Positions 10,273 through 11,685 of a stretch of 11,685 nt of DNA are shown here, piece after piece. Within the stretch, counting starts at the first letter, position 1; every line of letters starts with the position of its first letter. The position numbers were made by a program, and so were the translations under genes. The stretch covers positions 1-11,685 of the forward strand of contig CALAMX010000101.1 in NCBI GenBank assembly GCA_937925755.1. The letters run 5' to 3'. The notes under the pieces are model-generated. The model saw only the letters and a program-made list of their open reading frames with translations. It was not told the origin of the DNA and did no database searches. The DNA comes from an uncultured Burkholderiales bacterium. GTDB taxonomy: Bacteria; Pseudomonadota; Gammaproteobacteria; Burkholderiales; Thiobacillaceae.

Positions 10273-11685
10273 CTAGTCGATGATCTCGCGCCAGGAAATG
10301 CGCCCGGTGCGCGGACTGAGGCTTGGCGGAATGAGTCGGATGGCTTCCGTTGCGCCGGTACTGCCCAGGCCGATGGCCAATGCCCCTTCCCCGGACAGGA
10401 ATTCGAAGCTCTTGACGATACCCACGCTCGACATGACGCCGGCGAGCACCTCGCCGCCGCCGATGTCGATGCTGCTGGCCGTCGGCATGCCACCCGTCGT
10501 GTAATCGAGTTCGATCAGCCAACTCGCACCGCCGAACTTACAGGGGTCTGCCTCCGGCACAATAGTAGTGAAAAATACCCGGCTGAACACCCGCCTGGGT
10601 GTGCTGATCACCCGCTCGCCCTTCGCCCCGCCGAAATCGAGGTCGAGGTACCAGCCCGATTTCGTCGCATAATCGATCGTGTTCGCGGAGGACTTGCGCA
10701 CGGATTTACCTCCCACGGTCGTCTCTTCGACGATCGATTGCGCCACCAGATTGGCGCGGCCGGCAATGGCGCTGCCTTTGTCGAGCAGACCATAGAGGCT
10801 TTGCACGCTGTAATCGACCTCGTCGCCCGTGACGAAGAAGCGGCCGGTGCCGAAATAGACCATGACGCCGCTCGCGCCGGTGGGCTTGCCGAGCTCGGGT
10901 GCGGCGGTGATGGGTTGCGCCTCGCCATCCGGACCGACCGCCATGAACAGCGGTGAGCCCCCGAAAGCCACCGCCCAGCCATCCTCCGACCCGGCGCTGA
11001 CATCGATCTTCCACAATCTACCCTGCAAGTCACCGGCGTAGATGAAGTCTGTCGTGCCGTTGCCGTCGGCGTCGTAGAGGCTGGGCGCAGCAAGTCCATT
11101 GTCGCTGCCGCCGAGGTCGAACTTCTTGATCAGGGCGCCCGTGGCCAGGTCCACCACGAACAACACCGCTTTGCCGCTGCCGCTGTTGTAGCCGTTGCCG
11201 AACACTGCCGCCCACTTGCCATTGTTCAGCCGTGCGATGATCGGCTTGGCGAGTGTATAACCGAGGTCAGCACTCCAGGTTTCATCGTGCTCCCACAACA
11301 CCTTTGCCGGACCGAAATCGCAGGGGTTGGTCACGTCCAAGGCGAAGATTGCACGACCGCCGGCGCCGGTCGTACCCAGCAATATGGTCTTCCAGGCCCC
11401 GTCGACGAAGGCATCTCCGACAGAGACCGGCCCATCGACGAGGTAGCGGTGTTCTATCCCCCCCGGCCTGCCGTAGTCCGGGTTGGCCAGGACTGGCATC
11501 TTCTCGCGCGCCGCCTTGGGAATATAGGCGAACAGCTCTTGCCCGAGTTTTTCCATGCCGCTGCCGCCGCAGGCATGCGCGGCACCCGTACCGGCGCCGG
11601 CGACGAAGCCGTGCAGCATACCGTCGTTGGCACCGACATAGAGCATCTTCACCCGGTTCTTGTTGGCGGTGACGAAATTTTTGTA
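10273..11685 (-). CDS. pilY1: PilY1-type pilus tip/biogenesis protein, C-terminal part
   Basis: Partial gene: 470 residues are visible and the reading frame is open to the window edge, so the N-terminus lies outside. This is the C-terminal beta-propeller of PilY1, a secreted/outer-surface factor that primes type IV pilus assembly, opposes retraction and can act as an adhesin. Visible features are the propeller entry NRVKMLYVGANDGMLHGF, GTTGAGGRAIFALDVT, and the calcium loop DADGNGTTD (11047-11073) followed by FIYAGDLQGRLWKIDV, matching the calcium site known in Pseudomonas PilY1. Then comes MVYFGTGRFF and a C-terminus with PCKFGGASWLIELDYTTGG. The stop is TAG at 10273. The pilin gene follows by 137 bases. 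All motifs look intact. A repeated RTX-like adhesin region cannot be judged because the N-terminal part is missing. Confidence 0.94.
   Translation of the reverse strand, partial: YKNFVTANKNRVKMLYVGANDGMLHGFVAGAGTGAAHACGGSGMEKLGQELFAYIPKAAREKMPVLANPDYGRPGGIEHRYLVDGPVSVGDAFVDGAWKTILLGTTGAGGRAIFALDVTNPCDFGPAKVLWEHDETWSADLGYTLAKPIIARLNNGKWAAVFGNGYNSGSGKAVLFVVDLATGALIKKFDLGGSDNGLAAPSLYDADGNGTTDFIYAGDLQGRLWKIDVSAGSEDGWAVAFGGSPLFMAVGPDGEAQPITAAPELGKPTGASGVMVYFGTGRFFVTGDEVDYSVQSLYGLLDKGSAIAGRANLVAQSIVEETTVGGKSVRKSSANTIDYATKSGWYLDLDFGGAKGERVISTPRRVFSRVFFTTIVPEADPCKFGGASWLIELDYTTGGMPTASSIDIGGGEVLAGVMSSVGIVKSFEFLSGEGALAIGLGSTGATEAIRLIPPSLSPRTGRISWREIID

Noticed and set aside
10136..10522. Extended N-terminus for the pilin starting inside pilY1.
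   Set aside because: A class IVa pilin needs a very short leader; the ATG at 10135 with its own ribosome site gives the five-residue leader, while the extension is pilY1 sequence in another frame.

Overview
The window is GC-rich DNA from a proteobacterium, most likely a betaproteobacterium. The evidence is a minus-strand run pilY1 - type IV pilin - birA - coaX - SPOR protein, plus the style of a PilZ-like protein followed by a sigma-54-dependent response regulator. I infer the lineage from gene order and protein style only, not from any search.

The left half (1 to about 6370) reads on the plus strand. It holds a complete alaS (alanyl-tRNA synthetase), a large protein ending in a c-di-GMP-type PilZ motif region, an NtrC-type response regulator with intact sigma-54 activator motifs, and the start of a GspE/PilB-like gene carrying the MshEN c-di-GMP-binding repeat. 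That last gene is frameshifted and then cut off.

The right half (7172 to 11685) reads on the minus strand. In transcription order it holds the 3' part of pilY1 (running off the window edge), a PilE-type pilin, birA (biotin ligase/repressor), coaX (type III pantothenate kinase) and a membrane-anchored SPOR-like protein. Several of these genes touch or overlap.

Between the two halves, about 6110 to 7143 is a decayed zone. It contains (a) the frameshifted, truncated MshEN gene, (b) a remnant of an IS1182-like insertion sequence whose transposase keeps only its N-terminus and its last residues, joined out of frame, and (c) the C-terminal part of a prepilin-like gene with its own frameshift. The simplest reading is an old secretion or pilus assembly locus (ATPase plus prepilin, possibly more) that lost its middle together with an IS insertion.

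Functionally, the left side suggests a c-di-GMP-linked surface or pilus module whose assembly genes are now broken. The right side keeps a type IV pilus tip/minor pilin pair next to cofactor-metabolism housekeeping genes. I see no tRNA, rRNA, CRISPR array or phage, and no convincing wholly new system. The most informative part is the IS-scarred junction.
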